Origin: Favolaschia claudopus
Lineage: Eukaryota > Basidiomycota > Agaricomycetes > Agaricales > Mycenaceae
Length of the DNA: 64,000 bases
Assembly (NCBI GenBank): GCA_037176885.1
Contig: JAWWNJ010000197.1
Location: 1-64,000, forward strand
Direction: 5' to 3'
Shown: one piece after another, positions 49,040-61,223 of the stretch
Layout: every line of letters begins with the position of its first letter
Numbering within the stretch: position 1 is the first letter of the stretch
Notes under the pieces: generated by a model
Seen by the model: only the letters and a program-made list of their open reading frames with translations
Told to the model about the DNA's origin: nothing
Database searches by the model: none
Position numbers and translations under genes: made by a program

Positions 49040-52000
49040 ATTCTGCTCTCGCCGCTGCAACTTCTCTTTTCGCCGTCCAGCCAGCCAACCGTCGTTTGGC
49101 CTGCAAAAATATCAAACAATCAACATTTCCCTCAAAATTCTTCTCTCTCTCCTCCCAATAACGTCGGCGGTCGTTGGGTCCTCGCCGCCGCTTATGGGAT
49201 TCCGCCGCCGACACCAAACCTTATCCGACTTCGCTTTACCGCTTCCCCGCTTTCTCCACCTAGTTCAGCTCCCTCCACGGCCTCTTCATCCCCTCTTATC
49301 CCGTCCCCGCTACCTGACGACGCCAAAAAGTCCCTATCTTCCATCCGCCGTCGCTCAAAGTCCCCCAAGAAGCCTCGTGAAGATCACAAACCCGAACGAA
49401 TCAGACAGTAGTAGCGGGTACAGAGCGATCCTCCCAGCGTAACATCCCCCCCGCTTCTCATGTCCGGCGTACGGCCGTTAGAGCTTTGACTTTGCCTTCC
49501 TCGACGTCCTCCGCTCTGGCCCATCTTCTGACAGACTCCAATCCTCAACGCCCTGTCAGGCCTCTTGCCGGTCGCTCTTACTCGTCGTCTTCATCCAGCG
49601 ATTCCTCGTCGCCACATGTTACTCACGATCGCATCCAATCTACTTCTTCGAACGCGACCATTGGCCGGAAGGTTGCTGCGACTCTACAGTTATTCAAGGA
49701 GACCAAGGAGGATGCTGGTGGTGCTTCATCGGGTTCTAAAGCGGGGCCCTCGAAGCGTCCGGATGACGTCGCAGAGGCAAAGTTTGAGTTTGTCAAGCGT
49801 TCAGAGTGGCCGGATAGGGAGGCCGCTGCTGTTCGGCGTGAGCGGAGCATGACGGTTCTACGGAGAGTGAGGACGCGGGAGAGTGTGGTTTCGGACGAGG
49901 CGGATGTGTTCCCTGTCGCAAAATCGCCGGCGCGGGAAACTCTCATCCACGACTTGACGCAATGGCGGGCTAGCGTGCCCAGTACAAAGTCGCAGGAAAA
50001 TGCGAGCGGTAGTCGAGGAAGAAAACGCGATCGGCCACCTAATTCTCCTGTGTTTGAAATGGATGTACGTTTTATTTCTGTGCTCATGTTGTCTGGGATG
50101 TTTAAGCTTGTTCAAAGCTTTCTTCTCCCCCTCCCCCTCGTGTTTATCCTCCGTCCCCATCTCCGTCCCGATCGCGTTCCGCGCGCGTATCAACACTGCG
50201 GTTTGAAACAGACGGAAAACCGAGAGGCGTTTCCTACGACCGAACTCCCACCGATGAATTTCCATCGTACCCCACTCCCCATGCTCCTGCAAAGTCTTAT
50301 CTCGATATTCCTGCTCCTCCGCTTGAGCCACCGTCACATCCGCATAACAACTATCAACCGGAGCCGTCTATTTTTTCACCTTGGTCTACCGATGAGGATG
50401 ACTCAGCATGGGAAACTGCTTCTGCGACCACTGACACTACAACCTCTTCTGCCGATTTCTCAAATTCCCTTGATACCATTTCCCCTCCATACACTTCTCG
50501 CTCCGAACCTCCGCTTCCGTTCTCTCATACTTCCGATGAGCCGAACGAAACAAAATACAGTGGGCTGCTGGATCTCGATCTCAATGTTTCGGAGGAGCAT
50601 CTGCCGCACATCCCTTTGCGTCCTTTTCGCAATCAGGTCGGCGGGCACAGCGCTATCTACAAGTTCACGAAACGAGCTGTGTGCAAGGTGCGTCTTGATG
50701 TTGTGCAGCTCGCGAAATTTGGCTAATCTATTTCTCTGCTCGTGTAGCCACTGGTATCCCGCGAAAATCTCTTTTACGAATCCGTTGAGCGGGAGGCGCC
50801 TCCTTTACTGGGTTTCATCCCCCGATATCTCGGTGTGATGCTTGTTACCTACCGGCGTGTACCCAAAGCTCCTGCCTCCCCGACCTCCACGCATGAAGTG
50901 ATCCGACCTGCGCGTCCTCCATGTCGGAAATCCATCACCGACACACCGCGGAGTTCATCTTCAGTTCAGACTGACGACTGTGAGCAAGGCGGCTCTGGCG
51001 ACACCGACACGGACGAGGCGGAGATGCCGGAAGTAGTGCTTGACCGCAACCGCCACATTATCCCTGAATGGATGCTTCGGGGTCGCAACCGCTCGCTCTC
51101 GCAGTCGAACGCGACTATGTTTGGGCCGAGCCGGACTCACCTTAGTGGTGGAGCCGTATCTAGCCCGGACCTTAGTTTCCCTTCTGCTGCACAGCAGCGT
51201 CCCAGCCCTTTGGCACGCTTTGCGCCGTTTCCGAGCAATGAGATGGACGCGCCCACACCTGTCAACTCTCCCAACCAATCTGGGCGCGCTTTTTCTGCTA
51301 GGTTCCGACTGGAGCATTCGCCATTCAGTGCCAACCACTCCATTTCCGATGAGGACGACAGCTTTAGCGAGCGGCCGTCGATGCCAACTTTTTCCTCATC
51401 GCCTGCAGCCCCGACGGGGATGCCATCACCGTGGTTCGGCGGCACCGGGAGCACGACGGTGAACATGAAGCTGAAGGATCATGTCTTCAGCACAGTGTTG
51501 CGGCGGTTTCGGCGGCGTACTGGCGGGCGACTAGCGACAGGTGTGAGAACGGACGACGACGGGGACGTCGCGGATGCAGAAGTGGATGACGCAGACGGGG
51601 ACAGCAGTGAGCATGATGTGCACCCGAGGCGGACGAGGAGTGGGAGGATGCGTCCACTCATCAGCCAAGTGGACCGTCTGCGCCACGCAGAGACGCCGCC
51701 AATAGGGCCCTCTGTGCGTCGAGTGCAGAGCGAGGCAATGATAGCAAGCCCCGCAAAGCTGCAGGCGCTGGCGAGGGAGGAGCACAGGAGTAAGGACATG
51801 ATCAATGTGTTTGGTCTGGATTTTGACGACTCTGCTGATCTGCCTGCTTGGGGTCGACATTCAGCCGACTTGTCACCGTCTATCAGTCGACGTCGGAGCC
51901 GATCGCGTAGTCTCAGTTTTGGTGCCTCGCCGCCGCCACCTCCGCAACGTCTCTCCATTTCGCAGCCTCTGCAGTCCCAGCAGTCGTTCTCATTGAATGC

Positions 52001-53126
52001 TTCCGCGGAACTGGATCCGGGGGTGACGCGGCAAAATCATTTCATACTGATGGAGGACTTGACTGGTCGGTTGAAGCATCCTTGTGTGATGGACCTGAAG
52101 ATGGGTACGCGGCAATACGGCTTGGACGCGACGCCAGCAAAGAAGAAGAGCCAGCGGAAGAAATGCGATCGGACAACGAGCAGGTCTTTGGGGGTGAGGG
52201 TTTGCGGCATGCAGGTGAGTGTGGCGGACACACAGCTGTCCTTATTTATGCTGTTTTTCTTTTTATTTTTAAGAATTGCGCTAATACTTTTTTGTAAGGT
52301 GTGGAACCATCTAACGCAGTCGTACGTGACTCAGGACAAGTATATGGGCCGCGATGTCCGTCCGGAGGCATTTCCTTCTGTATTGGCCTCATTTCTTCAC
52401 GACGGTGAACGGCTCTTGGCTTATCAAATTCCGGTCCTGCTGCAAAAGCTTTACGGTCTTGCGCGTATCATCAGCCGATTGAAAGGCTACCGATTCTACG
52501 GCTGCAGTCTACTGCTCATCTATGACGGCGATCCTGAACTGCAAGACACGCTGCGGTGTTCTTCGCAGGAGCAACCCACGTCGCGTAGCAAGCGCGGGGA
52601 ATCTTTGGAACGGCACAACGTAGATTCCATGCGGTCGTCCGACAAGCCTAGTTTACGACGTACGCACAGTGAAGACCTTCTTCTGGGCCCCGTAACAAAG
52701 CGGAGTCGACGCAAACGTGGCGAGATTCTAGTCCGAATTGTCGACTTCGCGCATACGACCACGGGAAATGACTGGTTGCCGTATTCGGAGTTTAATGCCC
52801 ACAACCATCCTCCAGAAGCGACCGAAGGGTATCTGGCGGACGTGGACCCGGAAACGGGCTTCATCTATGCACGATTTCCTCCCCATTATCCTGAGGAGGC
52901 CGACCGCGGCTTTCTTTACGGTCTCCGTAGTCTCGCGGCGGCGCTGGAGCAGATCTGGAACGACGAGCGTATTCGGAGGATCAAGGCGTACCGCGACGAT
53001 CCTTCTTCTTCCTTCGCGGACGACGAATCGAGGCTACCCCCGCTTCCGACCGACGGCAAGGAGATCTTCGAGGAAATCTTTGGTCACCCCGACGAGGACG
53101 AGGACCCGGGCATGATCTCCACCTGA
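49040..53126 (+). CDS. KCS1: Inositol hexakisphosphate kinase KCS1 (IP6K)
   Basis: Makes 5-PP-IP5 from IP6; inositol pyrophosphates are the ligands of SPX domains. Catalytic features: HPCVMDLKMGTRQYG (the PxxxDxKxG motif) near 52080, WNHLTQSYVTQDKYMGRDV, FYGCSLLLIYDGD and VRIVDFAHTT (metal-binding DFAH) near 52745. N-terminal hallmark: VGGHSAIYKFTKRAVCKPLV, ENLFYESVEREAPPLLGFIP and RYLGVMLVTYRR, split by an intron at 50689-50747. Two other introns: about 50065-50116 and 52213-52299. Long Ser/Arg-rich linkers separate the parts, as in fungal Kcs1. The 5' end is unresolved: a protein-like frame (NNVGGRWVLAAAYGIPPPTP, about 49040-49405) lies upstream in another frame and is probably joined near 49400. 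The start coordinate is approximate. Confidence 0.85.
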
Positions 53127-53668
53127 GATATTATACATAACAACATACTGTACACCCATACCGTACATTTCGAGGGGTTCCCATTCTTCTCACCCATTGA
53201 ACATTCTCGCTAATTATTTGGCATCATGATTTTTCACTTGTATTCTGTTTCTCATTCACTCTAGATGACTATACTCACTGTAGCTTATAACCATTGTCTC
53301 TTCATTGAATACAAAAATTTGCTATACATCATCCTGTCTAATGGGTCGTACGAAATTTGAGTTTGAGACGCGAGACGTGTCGACTAAATTCCCGAACGGT
53401 GCATAATCACTCCAGTTCCACTCCTGCATATTATATGCCCTAGAAAGCGAAGACCGCGTTGCTGAGCAGAGCCTTGCTGGCGATACATAGCAGCGAACCC
53501 CCAATCAAGGGAGAGGCTTCCTTTCCGCGATCGTCTGTGGATTAAATACTAATAGCCCTACAATATGTACGCGTATAGACTCGGACGTCTGACGATGAGG
53601 TCTGCGAAGAGTAGGGTATAGAATAAGTAAGATGTGCAATCATATGTACCGAACGAAGTAAAGATGAA
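53127..53668. other. Convergent intergenic stretch between KCS1 and SEC62
   Basis: A/T-rich, with several poly(A)-signal-like strings, as expected where two genes end. No gene seen. Confidence 0.55.
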
Positions 53669-54595
53669 CTATGCGTCCTCATCCTCCACTTCCTCCACCT
53701 TCGCGGCTCGACTGTGCGGGCGTGAATTACCTGAATCCTCCACCTCTTCAATGAAAGCTCCTTGTATGCCATTGCCCTCGGCGGCATCGGCACCCTTCTT
53801 TTCACCTTTTCTTTTCTTCGACTTCTTCTTGGGCAGATCCCACTCCCATAGAGGGATAAACGATTCGACCTGGAGGTAAACAAATGCATGAGGAAGGATA
53901 GGGCTCGAGATGAGAAATAATACATACAAAGCCCACGTCTGCGAAGAGTTTGGGGAATATCCATATTCCGGGACTGGCAACGACGACGGTGATGATGTAG
54001 AATATGAGCCGTACGATGGCGATGGCGAAGAATAGTGCAATGAGCCCCAGCATGCCCATACTCAGGTAATACACGCCCAACCGCATGATCGGTGGCCACA
54101 ACGGGAACATGACGCCTCCGAGCATCAGACCGACCATGAGCACGGCGCCAGCGTAGGTCGTCCATTGCGACCCTTCGAAGAACCAGACGTAATACTCGTC
54201 TGGGACAAACTTTTGCTCAGGAATGACCTGCAGTATTTTCGGAGAGGATGAAGAGGAGCCGGAGGGTCCACCGCGCTGTACACGCAGGAAGAATGCAAAG
54301 GCATTGACAGCGGAAAGGACGGTGACGGCCTCAGTTTCGGTGGTGACTTTGGGTAGGCCTTTCTGTTTCGCGTATGCAGGGGAGAGTAGAGCCTTGATTG
54401 CAGATTTGCCTGGTAATGACGTGAGTAAAATGTATACCCAAGTTACAGCCTTTTGGAAGGTGCAAACGGACCCTTGAAATAATCGAAGCGTTTTCCATTG
54501 AGTGCGCCGACTCTGACTTTGATACCTGCTTTGCCGCTGCGCAAAAACATGGCGACCTTTCTGAGGTCCGGGGGAGCCTTTGCTTGCTGTTCCAT
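53669..54595 (-). CDS. SEC62: ER translocation protein SEC62
   Basis: Part of the Sec62/Sec63 complex for post-translational import into the ER. From ATG 54595: MEQQAKAPPDLRKVAMFLRS, GKRFDYFKGKSAIKALLSPA and EQKFVPDEYYVWFFEGSQWT, then two membrane helices (YAGAVLMVGLMLGGVMFPLW and LIALFFAIAIVRLIFYIITV) and a cytosolic tail that is very basic (KKKSKKRKGEKKGAD) and ends acidic (VEEVEDEDA), as in fungal Sec62. Introns near 54478-54412, 54229-54180 (tentative) and about 53930-53875. No frame break seen. It diverges from HEI10 with 157 bp between starts. Confidence 0.93.
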
Positions 54596-54752
54596 GTCGA
54601 GTGGGCGGAAGACGCGAGATGTGCTGGCGGAAGGAGGTAACGTGTCACAATAAAGCAGCACAGCCACACTCATCCAGCGCGTCCTGTCACAGTCGTGTCA
54701 CAACGCTTGGACTGTGACTACGCGTCTTCGGCGCTCACCTAGTTCACCTCGG

Positions 54753-56497
54753 ATGGACACAGACTTGAAGTGCAATCGACTTACTTGTCGCCGACCGTTG
54801 AATAACAAGGCCGTTGTGGTACGTTTCGTCACCGCCGGTTCAACTTGTGCCGATCTCTCCCACCAATTTGTTCGTATTGCTAGACTACTTGTAGGTTTGA
54901 TACTCCACCCCAACGCAGAACGAGACTAACTCCCAGCCATTATTGAATCCCAGGCTCACACATCTTCTGCGGCACGTTTGTCTCCGATTCATGAGTATTT
55001 CCTTCCATCTCACCTTCTCTGGTTCACTCCAGTTGACTGCGCAAATGAACTATTCAATGCTGCGAGGCTTTGTCCAGGTGTGTGTAGCCAACGAGGGAAT
55101 CAACTCTACATAATTGACTTACCGTTAGCTTGCGAAACCGCTCTTTCCGAACCGTAAAACAAATGCTCAATTTTCGTTCCATATCGTTCAATGCTCAGCA
55201 GGGATGACGTTGTTGTATGCTCGCTACATCCTTCGAATGACTACAAAACTGTATGTCAATCGGAATGTCCTGTCTTTTCTTTCGCTCACATATCCAAGTC
55301 GGTTCTATCTGGTTTGACCCCGTTGATCATCCTGGAAATTTGCAGCCGGTCTGTGATCATTGTTTGAGCGCCCAATAGAGTGTGTATACAACTCGGATTC
55401 TTGGTCTCAGCGCAATATCTTTCTGGCAATATCAGACGCATCAAGAGAAGTCAGTGTTTTCGGTGAATAAGAATTTTGTTAAACAGAATATATCCAGCTC
55501 TTTTCAACAAGCAGTAGTGCGCAATATCAACGATAAGAACGCCCAGCTACAAAAGCAGCTGGAGAACGTGATCAGGGAAGGTAGATCATGCCGTGTCTCT
55601 CATTTAGCGAATTTAACACGCTTTCTAGCCAATGGTGAAATCAATTTGCTCAGCAACAAGAACGCAGGTCAGCAGTATTGTACTCATTTTTCAAGCAAGA
55701 AAAAAACATCCAAAGCCAGAACTGGAACGGGATCTCGAATTGGAACGTCGCAAAGTACGCGATCTACAAGAAGCAGCGAGAGAACAGGATAAAGAATATC
55801 AGAAGCTGAAGGTGCGATAAGCAGCATCTGCACCACAGCTAAGCTCCCAAGGTAAATAGGCACAACACGAGAAAATCAAACGAAAAACCCTCCTCGCTCC
55901 GAACGCCGCCGTCAGAGGCGTGCCTCCGGTCGAGCATAATCTGCCACAAAATAGACTAAAAGCCTTCACAAATCCCGTCGCTTTGGGAGCGGTGGTCGGA
56001 GGAATGGAAGCTAACGGAGTATGTTGAATCTTCCGGCCCCCATCTTTTGCTGACAGTGCGCTGTCGTAGATACACCGCACCCCACTTGTCAATCGAACTG
56101 CTGGGCCCGGCTTCGCTGGTCCATCTCACAACGCTTGGAACCAACATCCACCACAACAGCCGCATCACCAGCATTCAGCTCTCCGCACTCAATCTCATCG
56201 CCAGCCATTCGCTGCGTCAAACGACCGTGGCTATCAATCAGGTCATACCTCAGATCAATCAGCTGGAAGCGCACATGAAGTAGAAAATATGTTACTCGGT
56301 GGACAAGGCGTGCGGACGACAGCGAACCATGGATGGTCAACAGCGCCTACGCCGAGATCCCGGCCTCCCAAGGGTTTGTTTGATAGCAGAACACTTTATT
56401 TCGCTAATTTTTGTCACTCATGCCAGGTTTCCCTGCGTCCAACCAACCACAACGCATGCCAGGGACATTCCGACCAGCAGGCGTCCCCAGAAGCTAA
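54753..56497 (+). CDS. HEI10: RING-type SUMO/ubiquitin E3 ligase HEI10 (CCNB1IP1), meiotic crossover factor
   Basis: HEI10 marks crossover sites on the synaptonemal complex. From ATG 54753: KCNRLTCRRPLNNKAVV joins, through the 7-nt exon ACTACTT (54884-54890), to TCSHIFCVDCANELFN then AARLCPACETALSEP, giving a complete C3HC4 RING. Next come DDVVVCSLHPSNDYKT, VLSGLTPLIILEICSRAISF, a coiled coil (VVRNINDKNAQLQKQLENVI, LLSNKNAELERDLELERRKV) and a Ser/Gln/Pro/Arg tail ending RMPGTFRPAGVPRS. About twelve introns; 54972-55032 must use a GC donor (TGCG/GCACGT) to keep the second half of the RING. All RING Cys/His residues are present once spliced this way. No frame break seen. Confidence 0.93.
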
Positions 56498-56887
56498 CTC
56501 CCGTGAACTGATTTCAGCTGTATCCTACAAAGGTGAACTCGAAGCCAGAACTTCTGAAGACTCTTCGAGGTGAGACTGACCACTGACAGTGTATCCTGTT
56601 TTTCGCCTGACGCTATAATCGATTGTATTGGTATGCTATGATACATTGCTACTTGTTGACTGTAAAAAAGAATAGGAATCCGCAAACGTGTACACATAGA
56701 CATTAGGGATAGCATGTAGATTGTTCCAGCTAGAGAATAAAGTAAAACGCAAGAAGCGAGGCAAACCGAGGCTCTATGGCCGCGAAGGATCGAAATGATA
56801 TCCACGAGGAAAAGATTGAAAGAAAGCGACGAGAAGAATAAACGACAACAAAATAGAAAAAACCAGAAAGCGAAGCAGAACGAAAGT
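56498..56887. other. Convergent intergenic stretch
   Basis: Between the HEI10 stop and the stop of the minus-strand Ser-rich gene. No gene seen; A/T-rich with likely 3' ends of both. Confidence 0.5.
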
Positions 56888-58498
56888 CTAATCGCGCCTA
56901 AGCACGCCGTTCTTCTCGTCTTCAAGGTACTGACCAATGGCGAGGATATCCTGCCCCGAACGCCGCAGGTAGCCCGCGAGCACCGCTCTCTCTGCCTGCG
57001 GAAGCAAATCGGCGAGCTTGTCTACCTGCTTCTCAAACTCGCGATCTGGCGTGGCACTCCTTCCCCTCCCTCCAACACTCCTCGACGGAGACTGCGACGA
57101 CCTTGATCCCATTGACGAGGTCGAAGGAGGGGCGAAGAGCGAGGGCCGCTTGGCCGCCACCATGGACGCGCTAGCGCTGCTCCGGTCGCGGTCAGCCATA
57201 TTGCTCGAAAAGGCCGCAGTATTGATGCTTTGGGTTCTCAGCGCACGATCCCCAGAGCGATTTGGCGGGGCACGAGGACCGCCTGGAACCGACGCAGCTG
57301 TGGGCACGACCACCGGCCGCGGACTCGATATGGCTAGATGGTGGTTACTCGGCGGCAGCTTCGTCAGCCTCGCTCCGCCTCCATTATTCGATATCGAAAA
57401 CGAGGCCATAGGCGCAGGCTTATTAGGCTTGCTCATACTCGCCTTGCGTCCAAGGGAGGAGAAAAAGCCGGTACCGCTCGTCTTGGACGAGTTGGAAGAA
57501 CCAGAGCTGGAAGAGGCGGCGCTGGCGAGCATTCGTAGGGGCATAGGCATCGTGGAGGAAGGAAGATTCGTGGTCATGGAGCGTGGAGAGAGCGCGGGGT
57601 AGGGTAGAGAAGGAACGGAAGGTGCGATGTCGCTGGGCTTAGTCGACAAGTCGGTAGCCATCATGGCATCCGCCCGACGAGGGAACGTCGCTTCACTCTT
57701 CATTGACGATCGAGAGACATGCCGCGGTTGTGGACCCACCCCTGCGGGTGTGCGAGATCCGAGCGAGCTGCCCTTGGGTCCGCTCGAAGCTAGCAATCGC
57801 AGGATCAGTAACATTCGCCGCCTCCAAGGAATACAAAACGCACCTCTCAACCTCGTCTCCACCACCCAGTCACTCAGCCCACAATCCAGCAGATACAACT
57901 CGTTGATCTTCTGTGCATACACCGAACACCTCTCCAACGCATTCTTCCGACCGAATATATCCGCCGAGCTTAGCGCTGGCGGATTTCGCGATACAACCTT
58001 CCTCTTGCGAGGAACGTGTTTCTGCTGCCTCTGATCAAGCGCTTTGCCCACAAACGGATCGCCGGTCGGATAATTCGCGTTCGGATTCCAGCTCGATGGC
58101 GGAGGCAACGACGAAGGCTGCTCCCCAGGACTCCCCCTCGCACTTCGTCCACTGGCACCTGTGCTGGTGCTGTTCGATCTTCCAAGACTCCGACTCCGAC
58201 TCCCCGACCGGCTGGGCGATGGTGTCCGCGGCAGCGACGCAAATCGCTTAAGACCCGCACCAAGGCTCGACCGTGCCCGCTGCTTGGCACTCGGCGTCGC
58301 GTCGGGCGATTGCGAATGGGACTGCACAGAACCCGGGGGCGAATACGACTCCCACGAGACGCGGTCAGACATCTGCGACACGTGGCCACCGTCTGAAGAA
58401 CCTACTTCCGGGGAAGCGGTGAGGTCGCGGTTGATCTGCGTCCACTCTTCCATAGGCTGCTCGGGAAGGCTTTCTAAGTGAGGCGGGGAAGTCACCAT
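56888..58498 (-). CDS. Ser/Pro-rich protein with C-terminal CUE/UBA-like helix bundle, function unknown
   Basis: From ATG 58498 (MVTSPPHLESLPEQPMEEWT), about 520 residues. Mostly Ser/Arg/Pro disorder with many potential phosphosites (RTPSPSRSGSRSRSL). A short conserved block (GRKNALERCSVYAQKINELY, CGLSDWVVETRLR) and a helical end (EKQVDKLADLLPQAERAVLA, YLRRSGQDILAIGQYLEDE) look folded; the end resembles CUE/UBA three-helix bundles by pattern only. An in-frame 54-bp GTGCGT...TTGCTAG intron (about 57852-57799) removes a hydrophobic insert after ETRLR. A 194-codon + strand frame opposite it is a codon-bias shadow. Confidence 0.7.
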   Translation of the reverse strand: MVTSPPHLESLPEQPMEEWTQINRDLTASPEVGSSDGGHVSQMSDRVSWESYSPPGSVQSHSQSPDATPSAKQRARSSLGAGLKRFASLPRTPSPSRSGSRSRSLGRSNSTSTGASGRSARGSPGEQPSSLPPPSSWNPNANYPTGDPFVGKALDQRQQKHVPRKRKVVSRNPPALSSADIFGRKNALERCSVYAQKINELYLLDCGLSDWVVETRLRGAFCIPWRRRMLLILRLLASSGPKGSSLGSRTPAGVGPQPRHVSRSSMKSEATFPRRADAMMATDLSTKPSDIAPSVPSLPYPALSPRSMTTNLPSSTMPMPLRMLASAASSSSGSSNSSKTSGTGFFSSLGRKASMSKPNKPAPMASFSISNNGGGARLTKLPPSNHHLAISSPRPVVVPTAASVPGGPRAPPNRSGDRALRTQSINTAAFSSNMADRDRSSASASMVAAKRPSLFAPPSTSSMGSRSSQSPSRSVGGRGRSATPDREFEKQVDKLADLLPQAERAVLAGYLRRSGQDILAIGQYLEDEKNGVLRRD

Positions 58499-58659
58499 GG
58501 CTATGGGAGGAAGGTAGGAAACATTAGCGGTTTCAGAGTGAGTGGTATTGTTATTGTTCTTGCTACTGCCCGATCCGACACTAGCGGCACTTTTACTGGC
58601 ATCACGAATGCTCGGAATCAGCCCGTCTATTGTTCGCCCTGGATGTGCGGTGGAGGGAC

Positions 58660-60178
58660 TGTAGTCAGACGGACTCGTCGAGGGTGTCGTCGAGATGATC
58701 GATGGCGAGAATGCCCCCTCGCGAAGGTGACGGGTTCTATGACAGGAAGCAGGTGAGTCCAGGAAACATCAGACTGAGAACAAGGTACGCACTCGTCGTG
58801 AGATTCATCCGAGCTTCCAAGATCGACGGCTCGCTGAGGCGATACAGAACGTGAGGTGGAAGACGGCGTACTAGAACCACTAGAGCCGCCCAAAATCGTA
58901 GATACCGCGAGTTGTAGCGGTTGGTTCATCGCGTCGTGCTCCGCCCGTCGTGGACTACGCGGGGGAGGTGAATGTAATCGTGGTGGTCGTGGCGGGGGCG
59001 GGGTAGTGGGATCGACATTATACGTCGCGCGTGGTGGGGGAGGTAACGGTCCTGCCTTAGCATCGCGGCCTGACAACGCGGATTAATTCAAATAAAGACC
59101 AGAAACAAGGTCAATGATATAACGCACCGGGCTGGTAATGGAGATACGAGGACAAGGGCGGAGACGCGGAACGCGGCTCGACGACTTGTAGGGCGGGGCT
59201 GCGGCGGTCAAATGAGGAGGGCCCGAGGCGGAGGGATGTGGCCGAGCCAAGATCGACGACAACAGGAGAGGCAACAGGCACATGAATTTCCTTTGCCTGG
59301 CCGATTTCAGGGGTGTGAATGGACAGGTCGGTGGAGCGACGTCTCGGGGCAAGGGAGGAGCGGAGATCAGAGGGGGTAGCAAGGCTATTCGGAGTTGAAG
59401 CGCGGGTGTTTGGGGTAGACGCGCGGGAGGCGTGGGGTTCCTGGAAGACTGGAGGAAGGAGGGGTTGAGTGGCGGTTTGGAGACGAAGTTTCAGTTTTGG
59501 AGATTCGAGCGGGGGGGAGGTGGTGGTGGTGGTGGTGGAGGAGGAAGACTCGACGATAGTAGGAGGAGGAGGCGCGGTACCGACGATTCCGACGTCGCGA
59601 GAAGGCTTGGATTTAACATGTCTAGTAGGCTTCGTAGTGGCTTCTGAGGCGGATCTGCTATGCCCTTTGTCCTCGGATGCGGAGTGAGTTGTCGAGCGAT
59701 TGGGTGGTGCAGAGGATGGAGGATTTATGTATTGGTGTAAATCTGCAGTGTCCGGAGGAGCAACAAGTGCCAGACCATCGAGACGCGTCTCAAAACCGCG
59801 TCGGGACCGGACAGCGCTCGGAGGAGAATTCGGAGACTCGACCTCACGTACAGTATCCATTTCAACAATGGCAAGACGCCGCCTGTCAGCCCCACCCTCG
59901 GAAGGAACACTAGCGCGACGAGTGGCGGGTTGAGCATCACTTAGAGATCTGTCTGAAGTGTCTCCTGAAGAGGAATAGTCGGAGGAGGAAGTCGAATCGC
60001 CAGAAGAAGACCTTTGGTGGACTGGCCGAGAGTCGAGAGCATGGGGAGTGTAGTGTGCACCCTGGTCAGCTAGAGGAGACTGGTAGTATGAAGCTAGGAG
60101 TTCTGATTCCTGGCGAACGAGATTTGGACGGGGAGTTGGGGGCTGCAGAGGTTCTGGATGGCGGAGAACGGTGAGCAT
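58660..60178 (-). CDS. Ser/Pro/Thr-rich disordered protein, function unknown
   Basis: From ATG 60178 (MLTVLRHPEPLQPPTPRPNL), about 450 residues with little predicted fold: RQESELLASYYQSPLADQGA, SSDYSSSGDTSDRSLSDAQP, RSRRGFETRLDGLALVAPPD, then KEIHVPVASPVVVDLGSATS. After an intron (about 59124-59067) comes GRDAKAGPLPPPPRATYN and MNQPLQLAVSTILGGSSGSS. The last exon after about 58739 can be read in two frames (ending LDDTLDESV near 58676, or longer to 58627), so the 3' end is approximate. It lies in tandem with the Ser-rich gene downstream. No family recognised. Confidence 0.62.
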
Positions 60179-61223
60179 GGTAGTGGGAGGAAAAGAAAGG
60201 CAAATACCGAGCTGACGAGTGGACATTCAAGGCGGAGGTCAACCAGGCCATAACACTTTGATCCCACGCGTTAGACTTTGATCACCAACAACCATCCGAA
60301 TCCGGTTTCCTCATGGCTTGACGTATGCTATACGTGTGCCAGACTCCGCCATGAACAACCATACACGCTACATAGCGCTCTATCTGCCCCCAGAAAATCG
60401 TCTGAAACTACAGTTCTGGCGCATTCGGCGTATTCGACGCGTCTCCCACGTAGGGACCAATTGCCCATGACAAGGCTATGAGCTCGACCGCCGAGGATTT
60501 GTACCGCAAATGTCTTACAGATCTGACCCGTCGTAACCCGGATAGCGACTGCGGATGGCGAGGTGCAACGACATGGATGCTGGCAGTAACACTCAATCCA
60601 TTTTGCCCATCCGGATATCTAGACCCAGTACACTTCCGCAAGTCATTCAAGTACATCCAGATGGCCAAGTGCACTATGCTGAATATTAAGGCAGCCTAAT
60701 ATCAGAGTCTCTGAAAATAGTCTTCACCTCGGTCATTTATACAATCTGTTCGATGCATTTGGCTAGACTTCAATTGCAGCTAGGATGGACTTGGAACCGC
60801 TTTGATCGACTGTTATCGAACGCCCGTCCACCGGTGAGCGGTTGGGACTGTATTCCGACAGGTTACAGTACATCTGTACTTCTACCACGGCCTTTGAAAG
60901 CTTTACTGCCCCGAATTCCAGCCTCTGTCAATGACTTGCCATGCCCGTTTTTGCGTCCGTCTGCGCGGGTTTACGAGACCCCGGATAGGGCCAATATCGC
61001 CGTATCGGTTCTGTTACAGTGCCATATTTTATTTTTGAATGAGTTGAAACAGCATACGAGTTGCATGTCAACCACCGCTGTATCAGGATTTAGTGAACCC
61101 CAGATTGTTGGACTATGTATTGTATTGGTTCAAGTGAATCAGTTGAGATGATTGTTGAGATGAACTGCCTTCTGCGATTCAGCTCTCGGTGGATCCACAC
61201 CAACAAACAACGCGTCAAAAGTC
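60179..61223. other. 1-kb gap before MED18
   Basis: No gene recognised on either strand. It must contain the promoters of the divergent Ser/Pro-rich gene and MED18. Confidence 0.55.

Noticed and set aside
57018..57602. 194-codon open frame on the + strand
   Set aside because: It is exactly opposite the Ser-rich minus-strand gene, whose codon bias keeps the complementary frame open; its sequence resembles no family.
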